From: Pegoplata infirma
Taxonomy: Eukaryota > Arthropoda > Insecta > Diptera > Anthomyiidae
NCBI GenBank assembly: GCA_963921195.1
Contig: OY992536.1
Location: 3,534,001-3,598,000, forward strand
DNA length: 64,000 bases
Direction: 5' to 3'
Below are positions 1 to 10,242 of this stretch, piece after piece. The notes under the pieces are model-generated. The model saw nothing but the letters and a program-made list of their open reading frames with translations. It ran no database searches and was not told where the DNA came from. How positions within the stretch are numbered: position 1 is the stretch's first letter; every line of letters starts with the position of its first letter. Position numbers and translations under genes: made by a program.

Positions 1-918
1 TTTGGAAATGTTGGAAATGTTGAGACGGTACCCCCTCATTTTTTTCCTTTTGACTAAAAAATAACTCAGGAAAAATTTTACGCCCCTACGACCACGCCTT
101 CCCTACGCGACGGGGCCGTAAAGAGCTGGGCCTTAAAAATCATTTTTCCATACAAAGCAAAAAAATTTTTTTTTTATTTTAAATTTTTTTGTTATTAATT
201 ATAATATTACTTGGTTAGCTTATTCACGACAAAAAATTTGATTTTGGTGGGATACGGCTTTCAGTTCTAAAAAATTTTTCGAAAAAAAAAATTTAGAGCT
301 TTTGGGGTCCTACAGTAAAAATTTTTTAAAAATTTTTTTTTTTTAGTTTTGACAAGCAACCGTTTTAGTTGTAATGTTGCTTTTAATGATATATATTCAT
401 AAAAAAATATTATTCATATCTGTGACATCTTGATCGTGTATCGAAAAACATCAAAAATGCATTTTTTAACCTTTTTTAGATCACGATAAAGATGTCACAG
501 ATAGGAATAATATTTTTTTATGAAAATATATCATTAAAAGCAACAATTCAACTAAAACGGTTGCTTGTCAAAACTAAAAAAAAATATTTTTTAAAAAATT
601 TTTACTGTAGGACCCCAAAAGCTCAAAATTTTTTTTTTCGAAAAATTTTTTAGAACTGAAAGCCGTATCCCACCAAAATCAAATTTTTTGTCGTGAATAA
701 GCTAACCAAGTAATATTATAATTAATAACAAAAAAATTTAAAATCAAAAAAAAATTTTTTGCTTTGTATGGAAAAATTATTTTTAAGGCCCCGCTCTTTA
801 CGGCCCCGTCGCGTAGGGAAGGCGTGGTCGTAGGGGCGTAAAATTTTTCCTGAGTTATTTTTTAGTCAAAAGGAAAAAAATGAGGGGGTACCGCCTCAAC
901 ATTTCCAACATTTCCAAA
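1..918. mobile_element. Giant foldback (palindromic) element, left end cut by window
   Basis: Bases 1 to about 438 are the near-perfect reverse complement of about 482-918, leaving a loop of about 43 bp. Mirrored landmarks include a GGAAATGTTGGAAATGTTGA edge, the GC-rich block at about 90-135 against 785-840, and TGTGACATCTT (421-431) against AAGATGTCACA. The arms carry only a few differences, so the inverted copy is young or is being homogenised. No open reading frame is present. The outer edge may lie left of the window, so no target duplication can be tested. It is probably a non-autonomous foldback DNA transposon; the superfamily is unknown. A diverged fragment of the same arm lies near 38770-38890. 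Confidence 0.85.
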
Positions 919-1380
919 ATAAGGGACACTCTAATAATTATATATAATTTTATGTAACTTTATATAGTTTTATACAGTTTTATACAATTATATATATTTT
1001 TATATAATTATATCTAATTATATAATTTTGCTATTATTATATAAAAATATGGGTCCAAATTTCGCATAAAATTATATAAAAAAATTATCAAAATATATGA
1101 AACATTGATCAAATTTTATATAGTTTTATCGACTCATTTTTCGCATCAAATTATATATAATTCTATTTAATCATATATGATGTTTATAAAATTATATACA
1201 ATTATATAGGAACTTTTTTACTCGGGTGTTACAATTTTTTAATTAAAATCTTTTTTGTTTTGTTAGCTTCAAAACATTTTTGTATTGGGTATAGTTGGCA
1301 CCCATCTTATGCTTTATATATGGTATTCTCTTCATGCACGTGGAATTAGGTGTACTGATCATTTACAAAAATTAAATATA
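919..1380. repeat. AT-rich TATAWAATT low-complexity stretch with an orphan foldback end
   Basis: Mostly variants of TATATAATTTTATA. At about 1206-1222 it contains AACTTTTTTACTCGGG, the same terminus that bounds the neighbouring palindromic element, so part of it is probably the remains of another copy. The rest (1240-1375) shows no feature I can name. Confidence 0.5.
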
Positions 1381-1824
1381 CCCGAGTAAAAAAGTTTTTG
1401 ATATAATTATATATAATTTGCTAAAATTATATCAAATTATACATAATTATATAAAATTATATATAGAGGTAAAATTTTCAAAAAAAATTGTATAAAATTA
1501 TATATAATTTGATAAAATTATATATATTTATATCCAGGATTTGGTGGATATAATTATATAAAATTATATCTAATTTGATAAAATTGTATCAAATTTTATA
1601 AAATTTTATAAAATTATATATAATTTGATATAATTTTATGTAATTATATCCACCAAATCCTGGATATAATTATATATAATTATATCAAATTATATATAAT
1701 TTTATATAATTTTATCCAACTTTTGGGAAAATTTTACCTCTTTATATAATTTTATATAATTATATATAATTTGATATAATTTTATCAAATTATATATAAT
1801 TATAAACCAACTTTTTTACTCGGG
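1381..1824. mobile_element. 444-bp AT-rich palindromic MITE with TA target duplication
   Basis: The ends are CCCGAGTAAAAAAGTT and its reverse complement, flanked by TA on each side (1379-1380 and 1825-1826). The whole interior is a palindrome of TATATAATT-type sequence. Internal landmarks mirror each other: ATCCAGGATTTGGTGGAT at 1532-1549 against its complement at 1648-1665, and GAGGTAAAATTTTC against GAAAATTTTACCTC. The TA duplication suggests Tc1/mariner-type mobilisation. No coding capacity. Confidence 0.75.
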
Positions 1825-1826
1825 TA

Positions 1827-2257
1827 CTTATAATTAAAATGAAACTCACTTTTTGAAATATTTTTCATTTGCAAACTTTAATATTATGTATTTAAATTGA
1901 ATTCTCTAAAATAAATCACAATTCGGTTACATTTTTGCTAAGATTTATTGAACTGGGTTTACCTTACAGTCATTCAACTTGTATCGTTAATACGATTAAA
2001 TAAATAAAAACCATTTAAAATCTAAATATATAAAATATAATTATAAACTGAACCGCAGAGCACTAAACTAAATCAGAAAATGCAATATAACTTTGAAAGA
2101 AAAATTTTAACATCAGGAAGACCAACGATTTGACAAATTAGATTCGATTTTTATAAATCGCCATTCGGCAAAATGAAAAAGCCACCAGACACATTTCAAA
2201 AATTGCTACATTTTTATAACTTAAGGTAATTAAATCACACCTAAAAAAACGAGTAAA
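1827..2257. other. AT-rich non-coding, nothing recognised
   Basis: No open frame, RNA gene, terminal repeat or recurring motif that I can identify. Confidence 0.4.
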
Positions 2258-2548
2258 AAAGTTAAACTCGGCCTTGTCGAATGTATTACTACCCTCCACA
2301 ATACAAAAGATTAAAAGATTATTGCAAAAAAAAATTATTTAAAAAGAAATTGCCTTTTAGAAAAAAAATTGCAAAAAAATGTTGGTGAAAAAAATCTGCA
2401 ATTTTTTAATTTTTTTGTAAATACCGATGTGGTAAATGAAATCATAATAATTCATTTTAATTAAAATGCAAAACCCTCTATCTGATCATTTTTATTCATA
2501 TTCTTAATATTTTTGAGAAACAAAATCCACTATTTTTCATAAAATCCC

Positions 2549-2690
2549 TGTTAAAATAGTGTTTTGAAATAATACTTGTTTAATTGTAAAATTGGTTTTA
2601 GAACAAACTTGTTTTGTTTATTTATCAATTTTGTCAATTGTATTTTTATTTGTACTTTTCCTCACTTCAATAAAAACATTAAATCTAATA
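2549..2690 (+). repeat. copia 5' LTR
   Basis: 142 bp, starting TGTTAAAATAGTG and ending AAATCTAATA. It contains AATAAAAACATT near its end (about 2669-2680), a likely polyadenylation signal. It appears identical to the copy at 7084-7225. Confidence 0.95.
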
Positions 2691-2706
2691 GGTTATGGGC
2701 CTATGC
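2691..2706 (+). promoter_or_regulatory. copia primer-binding site (initiator tRNA-Met type)
   Basis: GGTTATGGGCCTATGC follows the LTR directly. The first 11 bases fit the internal initiator tRNA-Met sequence used as a half-tRNA primer by Drosophila copia. This supports placing the element in the copia lineage. Confidence 0.8.
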
Positions 2707-2922
2707 TCCGGAAAATTAATCAAAAATTAAAAAGAAAATTTTTGAAGTTAAAATAAACAAATATAGAAAATTTGTGAAAATCGGTAATATTTGAAATAAT
2801 TAACCGTTAAAACTTATTGAGTTCGCGTAAAGAAAAACGTAATCGTGAAATAGTGTGCTCAAGACATCAAGAATTTCAAGATTCAATATTTTCGTTCAAC
2901 ATCATCAAGCTAGAGAAAAACA

Positions 2923-5900
2923 ATGGAATTCAGCAAATCATTAAAGCGTTTAAGTGGTGAGTCAGATTGGCCAATATGGAAACGTAAGGTCAAAGATCTT
3001 TTAGAATTTTACGAGGGAGCGCTGGAGGTAATTGAAAGGAAAATTACAAAACCAGAACCCGTAAGAGATGGAGCTACAGATGCTGAAGTAAGAGACCACA
3101 AACAACGTAGCAATTTTTATAAAAAGGCCAACAGTTATGCCAAGAGTCTGATCACGAGCACAATTTCCGATGAAATTTATTTGAAGGTAATGGACAAGGA
3201 ATCAGCTTTAGAAATGTGGGAAGCATTAAATCAGCAATTCGAAGCAACATCAAAAGATCAGTTGTACAAGATGTGCACTGACTTGTTCTCGTTTGAATGG
3301 TCTGTCGATTGTGACGTTTCTACCCATATTTCAAAACTTAAAAGTCTTTGGGTTGAAATCAATAATGGTCTGCAAACAAAAGGAGAACATAAGTTACCAG
3401 AAATGTTGCTTATTTGTAAGATTCTACATGTTTTGCCCAACTCATATGAAATGTTCAAGTCAAGTTGGATGATGTTAACCCGTGATGGAGATAAATCATT
3501 GGATGAATTGGTAATGCAATTGTGCTTATATGAACGTAATTTCAAGAAGGCCGAGTACAGTGAAGATGGGAATCAAGAAGCTTTAGTAATAAATCAGAAA
3601 AAGAGTAAAGGTAAACAAAATACAAAATCAAATAAGAGAGATGACATCTGCCACTACTGTAAGAAGAAAGGGCACTGGTTAAATGAATGTAGGAAATGGA
3701 TTGCTGACGGGAAACCAAGTAAGTCAAAGCCTGTTTCTATAAGTCATTCAAATGTCGCACTTCATTCAGTTTCAAATGAAGTCAACGTAATGGATTCTAG
3801 TATTGATTGGTGGGTTGACAATGGTGCCACCACACATGTCACAAATTCATCCGAATTTTTTGTTCAGTATGAAAATTTTAAAGAACCACATTCTATACAA
3901 GCTGCTGGCAAAGAATCATTAAAGGCCCTAGGTAAAGGTACAATAGAAGTTCTAACGAAAGTCAACAATAGTGAAGAAATAATAGAATTAAAAGATGTCT
4001 GGTACGTTCCGGGAATATCAAGAAACCTCTTTTCTGTTCTGGCTGCACATGATAGAAATCCTTTAAGTGAATTTCAGTCTACAGTAACCAAATGTTCCTT
4101 AAAGCTGGATGGTAAAATCGTTTTTAGTGGCAATCGTCAAAAGAATGGGTCACTATACAAAGTCAATTTTCATCCTGTTTCTCCAAGTCAAGAAGTAAAT
4201 GCAACAGTTGATAGAAGTTCAATGCTGCAGCTATACCATGAAAGGTGGGGACATCAAGACAAACATCATGTCAAAGATAAACTGCAAAAGGAAATGAACA
4301 TAAAGGTAAAATACAATAATGATGTCTGTGAACCATGCGTTTTTGGAAAAGCAAGTAAGCTACCATTTGGAAGGCGTCAAACTGCTAAGGCTCCAGGTGA
4401 GTTAATTTCAACCGATGTTTGTGGTCCTTTTCCTCCATCTTTTAGAGGGTTCAGATACCTAGTCGTTTATAAAGATGATTACACCAAATACCGTTATGGT
4501 TATATCGTTAATCATAAATCTGATGTAAAGGATACCTTACTAGAGATGCTGGCAAATGCTAAAAATCAAGGGCATGTTATCAAAACGTTACTCAGTGACA
4601 ATGGTGGTGAGTTTAATAATGCAGATGTAAAGAAGATACTTGCAAAGAATGGTATAGAACAAAAGTTTACTGCTCCATATACACCTCAACAAAATGGTGG
4701 TGCTGAAAGGGAGAACAGAACAATCGTAGAGATGGCAAGAACTTTCAAATACTCAAACCAAGATGTCGTATTCCCTGAATCGTTGTGGGCTGAATTCGTA
4801 AAATCAGCAATATATATACTCAACAGAACTGGTAAATCTTCAGTAAAAGATGTTAGTCCATTCGAAATGTGGTGTGGTAAGAAGCCCCGAATAAGTCACC
4901 TAAGAATTATTGGTTCTACGTGTTACGTACATATACCTTGTCAAAGACGTAAAAAGATGGACAAGAAAGCTGTAAAAGGCTATCTGGTTGGTTATGATGG
5001 TGACGAAAGGTACCGTATTTTTATCCAGGAGAAGAACAAGGTAGAAGTTTCAAGGGACGTTAAATTTCTTGAAAATGTTATCGATTGTACTGATCGTAAT
5101 TTTACTCAATTTGAAAATACAAAAAGTAAAATTGAAACAAGAAAAAGAAGTGTAGATCGTATAACAATAAAAGTAAGACCCAATTTTGAATCCGAAAATT
5201 TTGAAGAAAGCGACATTGAAGATTTTGAGGGGTTTGAAGATGCCGAAAGTCAAGAAGAAGAAGAAGATGCGTTGCAAGATGCCGAAACGCAAGATGATTT
5301 AAGTCAAGAAGAAGATGCGTTGCAAGATGCCGAAACGCAAGATGATAGTTATATAGAAGAAGAAACATCTCAAAATGAAGAAGAGGCGGTGCAAGATGCC
5401 GAACCGCGAAGTCGTAAAAGAATAAGGCAAGATTTTGATGATATGACTGAAGAAGGACACAATGTGAAACGCCTAAGAAATCGTACTATAATTATATCCA
5501 ATGCTACACATGATAATTTGGTTATGATGTCACAAGAATTTATAAATCAAATTTCAATACCAAATACTTATAAAGAAGCTGTCGGATGTGATCAAAAAGA
5601 AGAGTGGTTAACTGCAATGAAGTCCGAAATGAATTCTCTAATAGAAAACCAAACATGGGTTCTTTCCGACTTACCGAAAGGTTGCAAAGCTCTTCCAGGC
5701 AAGTGGGTTTATCGTTTAAAGATGAATGCCGATGGTAGCATTGATAAGTTCAAGGCAAGACTTGTCATTAAAGGTTTTAAACAGAAGAAAGGCGTAGACT
5801 ATGATCAAACTTTTAGTCCAGTGGCAAAAATGTCTACCATCCGGTCACTCCTAAGTATAGCAGCTACTGAAGGGTTACATTTGGCACAGTTTGATGTCTC

Positions 5901-7071
5901 AACAGCATTTTTATACGGTGAGTTGCAAGAAACCATATATATGAAGCAACCAGAAGGCTTCAGTGATGGCTCGAATAAGGTTTGCTGTTTAAAGAAAAGC
6001 TTGTATGGTCTAAAACAAGCCCCTAGATGTTGGAACACACGTGTGGGTAATTATTTACATAAACTTGGTTTCAAAACAAGCTCAGCTGATACTTGTTTAT
6101 ACATGAGGGAGAAGAATAGGAAAATGTTGATCCTTGCTCTCTATGTGGACGATGGTCTTGTTGCAGCATCTGATACTACAGATTTAAATGAATTTTTAGA
6201 CGAACTGAGAACAGAATTTAAAATCGTGAGTAAAAATGCATCTTATTTTCTTGGTATGGAAATTGAAGAAAATGATAAACATATAAAGATATGTCAGAAG
6301 TCGTATGCGAAGAAGGTTCTTGACAGATTCAATTTTTCTGAATGTCGACCTGTGTCAACTCCAATGGAAAAAGGTTCTAGTATAACGAAGCAAGGTGAAT
6401 TAGATACAGAATTTCCATATAGGCAAGCCGTAGGAGCGTTAATGTATCTCATGTTGGGAACGCGGCCAGATTTGGCATATAGTGTTGGGTTTTTGTCAAG
6501 AGCTTTAGAAAATCCAACCACAGAAGATGTCCAAAGGGTGAAGCGTGTCTTAAGATATATAGCCGGTACACTAAATGTTGGCATAACGTATAACAAACAG
6601 GGTCCAAAGAAACTAGAGTGCTTCAGTGATGCTGACTTTGGCGGTTGTACTACCACAGGACGTTCTACATCTGGTGTTGTTGCATTATATGCAGGTGGTG
6701 CTATATCTTGGCTTAGTCAACGACAAGCAATGGTGTCTACATCAACAACAGAAGCAGAGATTGTGGCTGCAAATGAAGCAGCAAAAGAAGTAATTTGGCT
6801 TAAACGAATATACAAAGATATTATCAACTATAATGAAATCCCAGTAATCAATATCGATAACACTGCTGCAATTCGTTTAGCACAGAATCCAGAGTTTCAT
6901 AAAAGAACGAAACATATCGCATTGAAACATTTTTTCATACGAGAAAAAGTTACGGAGGGTCAATTATTGGTGAATCAAGTTTCAACAGAAAATCAAGCGG
7001 CTGACATGATGACCAAACCGTTACCTAAACCTCGTTTACAATTACTATGTAATCGTTTGAATATTATTTAA
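2923..7071 (+). CDS. copia Gag-Pol polyprotein (1382 aa, intact)
   Basis: One uninterrupted frame from the first ATG after the leader, in copia order. Gag occupies about 1-260 with a CCHC zinc knuckle at C243, C246, H251, C256. The aspartic protease has its active site at D299-N300-G301, with Asn where many families have Ser or Thr. The integrase zinc site is H439, H444, C469, C472 and the catalytic triad is D498, D559, E595 (35-residue spacing). An acidic linker (about 755-830) carries imperfect repeats of DALQDAETQDD. Reverse transcriptase follows, with D991 and the YVDD box at 1074-1077, then RNase H with D1236, E1277 and D1312. All key residues are present, so the copy may be active. It encodes particle formation, cDNA synthesis and insertion for the element itself. 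A CAG|GTGAGT donor-like site lies at 4394-4402; copia is known to splice for Gag excess, but use of this site is inference. Confidence 0.95.
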   Translation: MEFSKSLKRLSGESDWPIWKRKVKDLLEFYEGALEVIERKITKPEPVRDGATDAEVRDHKQRSNFYKKANSYAKSLITSTISDEIYLKVMDKESALEMWEALNQQFEATSKDQLYKMCTDLFSFEWSVDCDVSTHISKLKSLWVEINNGLQTKGEHKLPEMLLICKILHVLPNSYEMFKSSWMMLTRDGDKSLDELVMQLCLYERNFKKAEYSEDGNQEALVINQKKSKGKQNTKSNKRDDICHYCKKKGHWLNECRKWIADGKPSKSKPVSISHSNVALHSVSNEVNVMDSSIDWWVDNGATTHVTNSSEFFVQYENFKEPHSIQAAGKESLKALGKGTIEVLTKVNNSEEIIELKDVWYVPGISRNLFSVLAAHDRNPLSEFQSTVTKCSLKLDGKIVFSGNRQKNGSLYKVNFHPVSPSQEVNATVDRSSMLQLYHERWGHQDKHHVKDKLQKEMNIKVKYNNDVCEPCVFGKASKLPFGRRQTAKAPGELISTDVCGPFPPSFRGFRYLVVYKDDYTKYRYGYIVNHKSDVKDTLLEMLANAKNQGHVIKTLLSDNGGEFNNADVKKILAKNGIEQKFTAPYTPQQNGGAERENRTIVEMARTFKYSNQDVVFPESLWAEFVKSAIYILNRTGKSSVKDVSPFEMWCGKKPRISHLRIIGSTCYVHIPCQRRKKMDKKAVKGYLVGYDGDERYRIFIQEKNKVEVSRDVKFLENVIDCTDRNFTQFENTKSKIETRKRSVDRITIKVRPNFESENFEESDIEDFEGFEDAESQEEEEDALQDAETQDDLSQEEDALQDAETQDDSYIEEETSQNEEEAVQDAEPRSRKRIRQDFDDMTEEGHNVKRLRNRTIIISNATHDNLVMMSQEFINQISIPNTYKEAVGCDQKEEWLTAMKSEMNSLIENQTWVLSDLPKGCKALPGKWVYRLKMNADGSIDKFKARLVIKGFKQKKGVDYDQTFSPVAKMSTIRSLLSIAATEGLHLAQFDVSTAFLYGELQETIYMKQPEGFSDGSNKVCCLKKSLYGLKQAPRCWNTRVGNYLHKLGFKTSSADTCLYMREKNRKMLILALYVDDGLVAASDTTDLNEFLDELRTEFKIVSKNASYFLGMEIEENDKHIKICQKSYAKKVLDRFNFSECRPVSTPMEKGSSITKQGELDTEFPYRQAVGALMYLMLGTRPDLAYSVGFLSRALENPTTEDVQRVKRVLRYIAGTLNVGITYNKQGPKKLECFSDADFGGCTTTGRSTSGVVALYAGGAISWLSQRQAMVSTSTTEAEIVAANEAAKEVIWLKRIYKDIINYNEIPVINIDNTAAIRLAQNPEFHKRTKHIALKHFFIREKVTEGQLLVNQVSTENQAADMMTKPLPKPRLQLLCNRLNII

Positions 7072-7083
7072 AACGGGGGAAAG
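7072..7083 (+). promoter_or_regulatory. copia polypurine tract
   Basis: AACGGGGGAAAG sits between the gag-pol stop codon and the 3' LTR, the expected place for plus-strand priming. Confidence 0.85.
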
Positions 7084-7225
7084 TGTTAAAATAGTGTTTT
7101 GAAATAATACTTGTTTAATTGTAAAATTGGTTTTAGAACAAACTTGTTTTGTTTATTTATCAATTTTGTCAATTGTATTTTTATTTGTACTTTTCCTCAC
7201 TTCAATAAAAACATTAAATCTAATA
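7084..7225 (+). repeat. copia 3' LTR
   Basis: 142 bp, apparently identical to the 5' LTR and followed by the second ATCCC of the target duplication (7226-7230). Confidence 0.95.
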
Positions 7226-7230
7226 ATCCC

Positions 7231-7519
7231 CAATAGTGCAAAATTTTAAAAATGAATTATATGTGAGATTCAGTAGTTTATATCAGCTTGCTTCAAACCT
7301 GATGGGTCAATCATCAACTTTTTCAAGACTGAAGAGGAGAGCCCCAATAGACCTAGTAAACTAGGACTTACAGTTAGATGGATGGCGCAATGGCGACATA
7401 CCATCACAAATATTATTTAGTTTTAAGTAGTTCATAATCTAATGTATTGCTGAATATCTTACTATCTTGTAAAAAGACAGATTGCAATAAAGTTACATAG
7501 TATCAAAAAAAAAAAAAAA
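7231..7519 (+). mobile_element. Poly(A)-tailed retroposon 3' end
   Basis: Somewhat less AT-rich sequence ends with AATAAA (about 7487) followed about 18 bases later by a run of A from about 7505. This is the form of a non-LTR (LINE-type) 3' UTR or a processed transcript. Coding sequence is not seen; the copia insertion may have cut the element. The family is not recognised. Confidence 0.45.
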
Positions 7520-7763
7520 TTAAAAAAATATTGTAGAATATCGAATTTTAATTGCTCTAACAATTCGCGATATGATTTCTAATTGTATGTAAAAAATTCA
7601 ATAAATAAACAAATATTCGTTCTTGTTTAAATACCATTCAGTGTTAAATACTGTTCACATATGTCAACCAGCAGCCGAATTAAAGCATTTTGTATTTTTA
7701 GGTTATGTTGAATGTACCAAAACTTTCGAGGTGTCCTTACATTTTTGTTCAAAACGTATGAAC

Positions 7764-8179
7764 TAGAGATGGGCGCGTGAGTGGATTATTCAAAAAATAA
7801 TCGAATCACTCACGCAATTTTTTTTTACTCACGCTCACTCACATTCACGTGAGTAATAAAAAACTTACTCATGCTCACGCGTGACTCACGCCAGATTCAA
7901 TCACGCTCACGCGTGAGTAACGCAAAATCTACTCACGCAATAAAATTTCCTTACCAAAAAGAAAAAAAAATCCAAAAAAAAATTTTTACAAAAAATTAAA
8001 AAAAAAAAATTGGGCAAATCAAAAAATCTAATCACGCAAACTCACGCAAAAAATAAATGACTCACTCACTAATCACTCACTCAGATTTTCTTTCAACTCA
8101 CACTCACTCACAATCACGTGATTGAAATGAAAATCACTCACGTGAATCACTCAAATCACGTGACCAGCGCCCATCTCTA
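7764..8179. mobile_element. hAT-type MITE with CTCACG/CACGTGA internal repeats
   Basis: 416 bp with inverted ends TAGAGATGGGCGC / GCGCCCATCTCTA and a perfect 8-bp target duplication GTATGAAC (7756-7763, 8180-8187). It is inserted into mini-me sequence, and the empty site can be inferred from other mini-me copies. The interior is filled with variants of CTCACTCACG and CACGTGA near both ends. The 8-bp duplication and TAG-start terminus fit the hAT superfamily. No coding sequence. Confidence 0.85.
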
Positions 8180-8345
8180 GTATGAACTGCTGTACCGATA
8201 ATGCTCAAATGCAATACCAAACTTCTCCACGCAACAGCAAGTAAATGTGTTAGGTTTCAGCCATATCCGTGTAATATTTTGGCTGTGATCGCCATTTCCA
8301 CAGACAAAGCAAGAATGTCTTAGAATCGATCACTAATATATGACG

Positions 8346-9867
8346 AGTTCTGCTTAAATTTTGATTTAAAAATGTGATTTTTGTGTTGATGACACATCGA
8401 TGAAAATATTAGGAGCTATTTAAGAATAAGAAATTCGTTTGCGTCTATTAAATTTCGCAAGGGGGTCAAAAGTTATGGCGGTTTAAAGATTTAGCGGTTT
8501 TAAAAATATGGAAAATATTTTTAAGATTTTTTCTTCAGTTTTGTTGCATGCGTTATTAAAACATGCCAGGATATATCATTTCTTTTAAAATATATGATAT
8601 TAATTTAACCCTTTAACGACCAAACTATTAAAAAAAATATATGTACCTTAATCGCGATTTATCCGCGTTAAAAAAAAAGTTCCACAATTTTTTATAACAT
8701 ATCAAGGCAATGCGCGTTGGAATTACTGAAAAAATCACGGAAAATCGTATCATTGAATCAGTAGCTTAAAAAAAAATCGGTGATGGTCCAAAAAATTTAT
8801 AATCATCAACATTTTTTAACAGCCTCTGATTTTATGATTACACATCAAGTGGGCTTTCATTTAAATAAAATTTCATCAGATTTCGTGCAAAGATGTGCCA
8901 GATCAAAATAGGTTTATATAAAATCATCGCACTTTCCGCTCAGAATGACTTAAAGTAAAAAACCAAATTGGTTCTACTCGTTAAGGCACTTCGTTTGATG
9001 TATTAAATTTAAACATGATGCATTAATTGCTACTAAAAAAAATAGGAAACAGGTTTGCAAATTTCGTACAATTTTTAAAAATGCCATAAAATTTTTCCAA
9101 TTTATTTTTTTTAAACCCGCCATTGATTTTGTGATGTAAACTCACAAAAAAAACTCGGTTTACGCAACAGTTCGCCATATTTCCACTGAAACCGCAAATG
9201 TGCCTCGCAAAAAACTGGTATTTTAAAAAAATTACGTTTTTCTTTGAACATTGAGCTGCTGATACTATTTGTGGCACATCAACGGCATTGATTTCAAAAT
9301 GTTAGGAATTACAACATCTTCAAACTCTAGTTCAACATTTTTTATTTAATAGAGGGGGCCGAAATCTGTGATCAAAAAATCGCAAAAATTTAAAAACACC
9401 TAATTTTTGGTTTCAAAACTTAACCGTCTTATCAAACGATGAAGCGTATACCAAAACCACATTAAAATAGTCTCTTATGTTTACTGACTTTGTGTTATGC
9501 CGGAAAAGATGGAAAAATAATTACAAGTTAACGAAAAAAGCGAAAAAGGTAAAAACTATGGTTTATTTGAAGCCATTTTTTCGATTTTTCAACTTTAACA
9601 CTCTGTAACTATTACGGATACTGAGGGATAATCCGTAAACATTGCACAATGATGTTTCAAGCTCCTGTTTACACAACTGCATTTATAGATTTCCTTTATA
9701 GATTTCCTTAATTCACGGAGTTGAACAACAAAAAAATAATTTATTAACCCACAAAAGGCAAAAAAAAATTTTTTTTTTTTTGAGAATTTTTGTAAAAAAC
9801 TTTTTTTCGTAGCGGACTTCGGCCGGGATTAGGGATTACAAAATCCATAAATTAATTTAGCGGTTTT
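8346..9867. other. AT-rich non-coding, no gene recognised
   Basis: No convincing frame. At about 9805-9858 the block GGGATTAGGGATTACAAA with its flanks recurs near 32810-32860, so at least its end is repetitive. A short CCCTTTAACGACCAAA at about 8609 resembles text near 29045. Otherwise nothing is identified. Confidence 0.4.
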
Positions 9868-10242
9868 ATGTGTATCAAGCCTTTTGTCCGGTTACAATCA
9901 GCGCTTTATGTGAAATATAATTCATTCACCTTTCTAACATACATATTTTGGCTAAAGGTCCAGTTGGCAGACATTGCTCTGATCCAAAAAAGAAAAATAT
10001 CTCAGATAGAACTTTTAGTGCTGGGCCTCCAAAGTTCGGATATCGAATTTAATATATCTTCTCCAATAATAATCCGATCAGACCAAGATTGGTTTCATTC
10101 GAAACCTTATATATTTAAGCCTTTATTCATAATAAATACTAATCACTACAGACAAAAAAAAATAGTAATGATAAATAATTATACGAAAGTTCATTTTGTT
10201 GAACATAGGGCTGGTGTTCCAATCATTATCCTTTGTTTAAAG

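Larger units (their letters stand above)
2549..7225 (+). mobile_element. Complete Ty1/copia LTR retrotransposon
   Basis: A 4677-bp element with two 142-bp direct terminal repeats that look identical base for base, a primer-binding site right after the left one, a single intact gag-pol frame and a purine tract before the right one. It is flanked by a perfect 5-bp duplication, ATCCC (2544-2548 and 7226-7230). Identical LTRs, an intact frame and a clean duplication mean a recent insertion. The termini read TGTTA...TAATA, so the element ends TG/TA rather than the usual TG/CA. Confidence 0.95.
2258..8345 (-). mobile_element. mini-me/DINE-1-like repeat, interrupted by copia, a retroposon tail and a hAT MITE
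   Basis: Read on the - strand, the left remnant (about 2258-2450) has the family 3' hairpin region (ACTCGGCCTTGTCGAA) next to a CCTCC box. The sequence resumes at about 7610-7755 and 8188-8345 with text shared with the other copies (GTCAACCAGCAGCCGAATTA, AGGTTATGTTGAAT, GCAATACCAAACTTCTC), and ends with CACAGACA and GAATGTCTTAGAATCGATC. Insertions: copia (2549-7225), a poly(A)-tailed segment (to about 7519) and a hAT MITE (7764-8179). mini-me elements are known dipteran non-autonomous repeats with TA and GTCY proto-microsatellites, related to DINE-1 (Helitron-like). Confidence 0.65.

Noticed and set aside
5050..5368. Antisense frames over the copia acidic linker
   Set aside because: Shadows of the GAA/GAT-rich repeat in the gag-pol frame.
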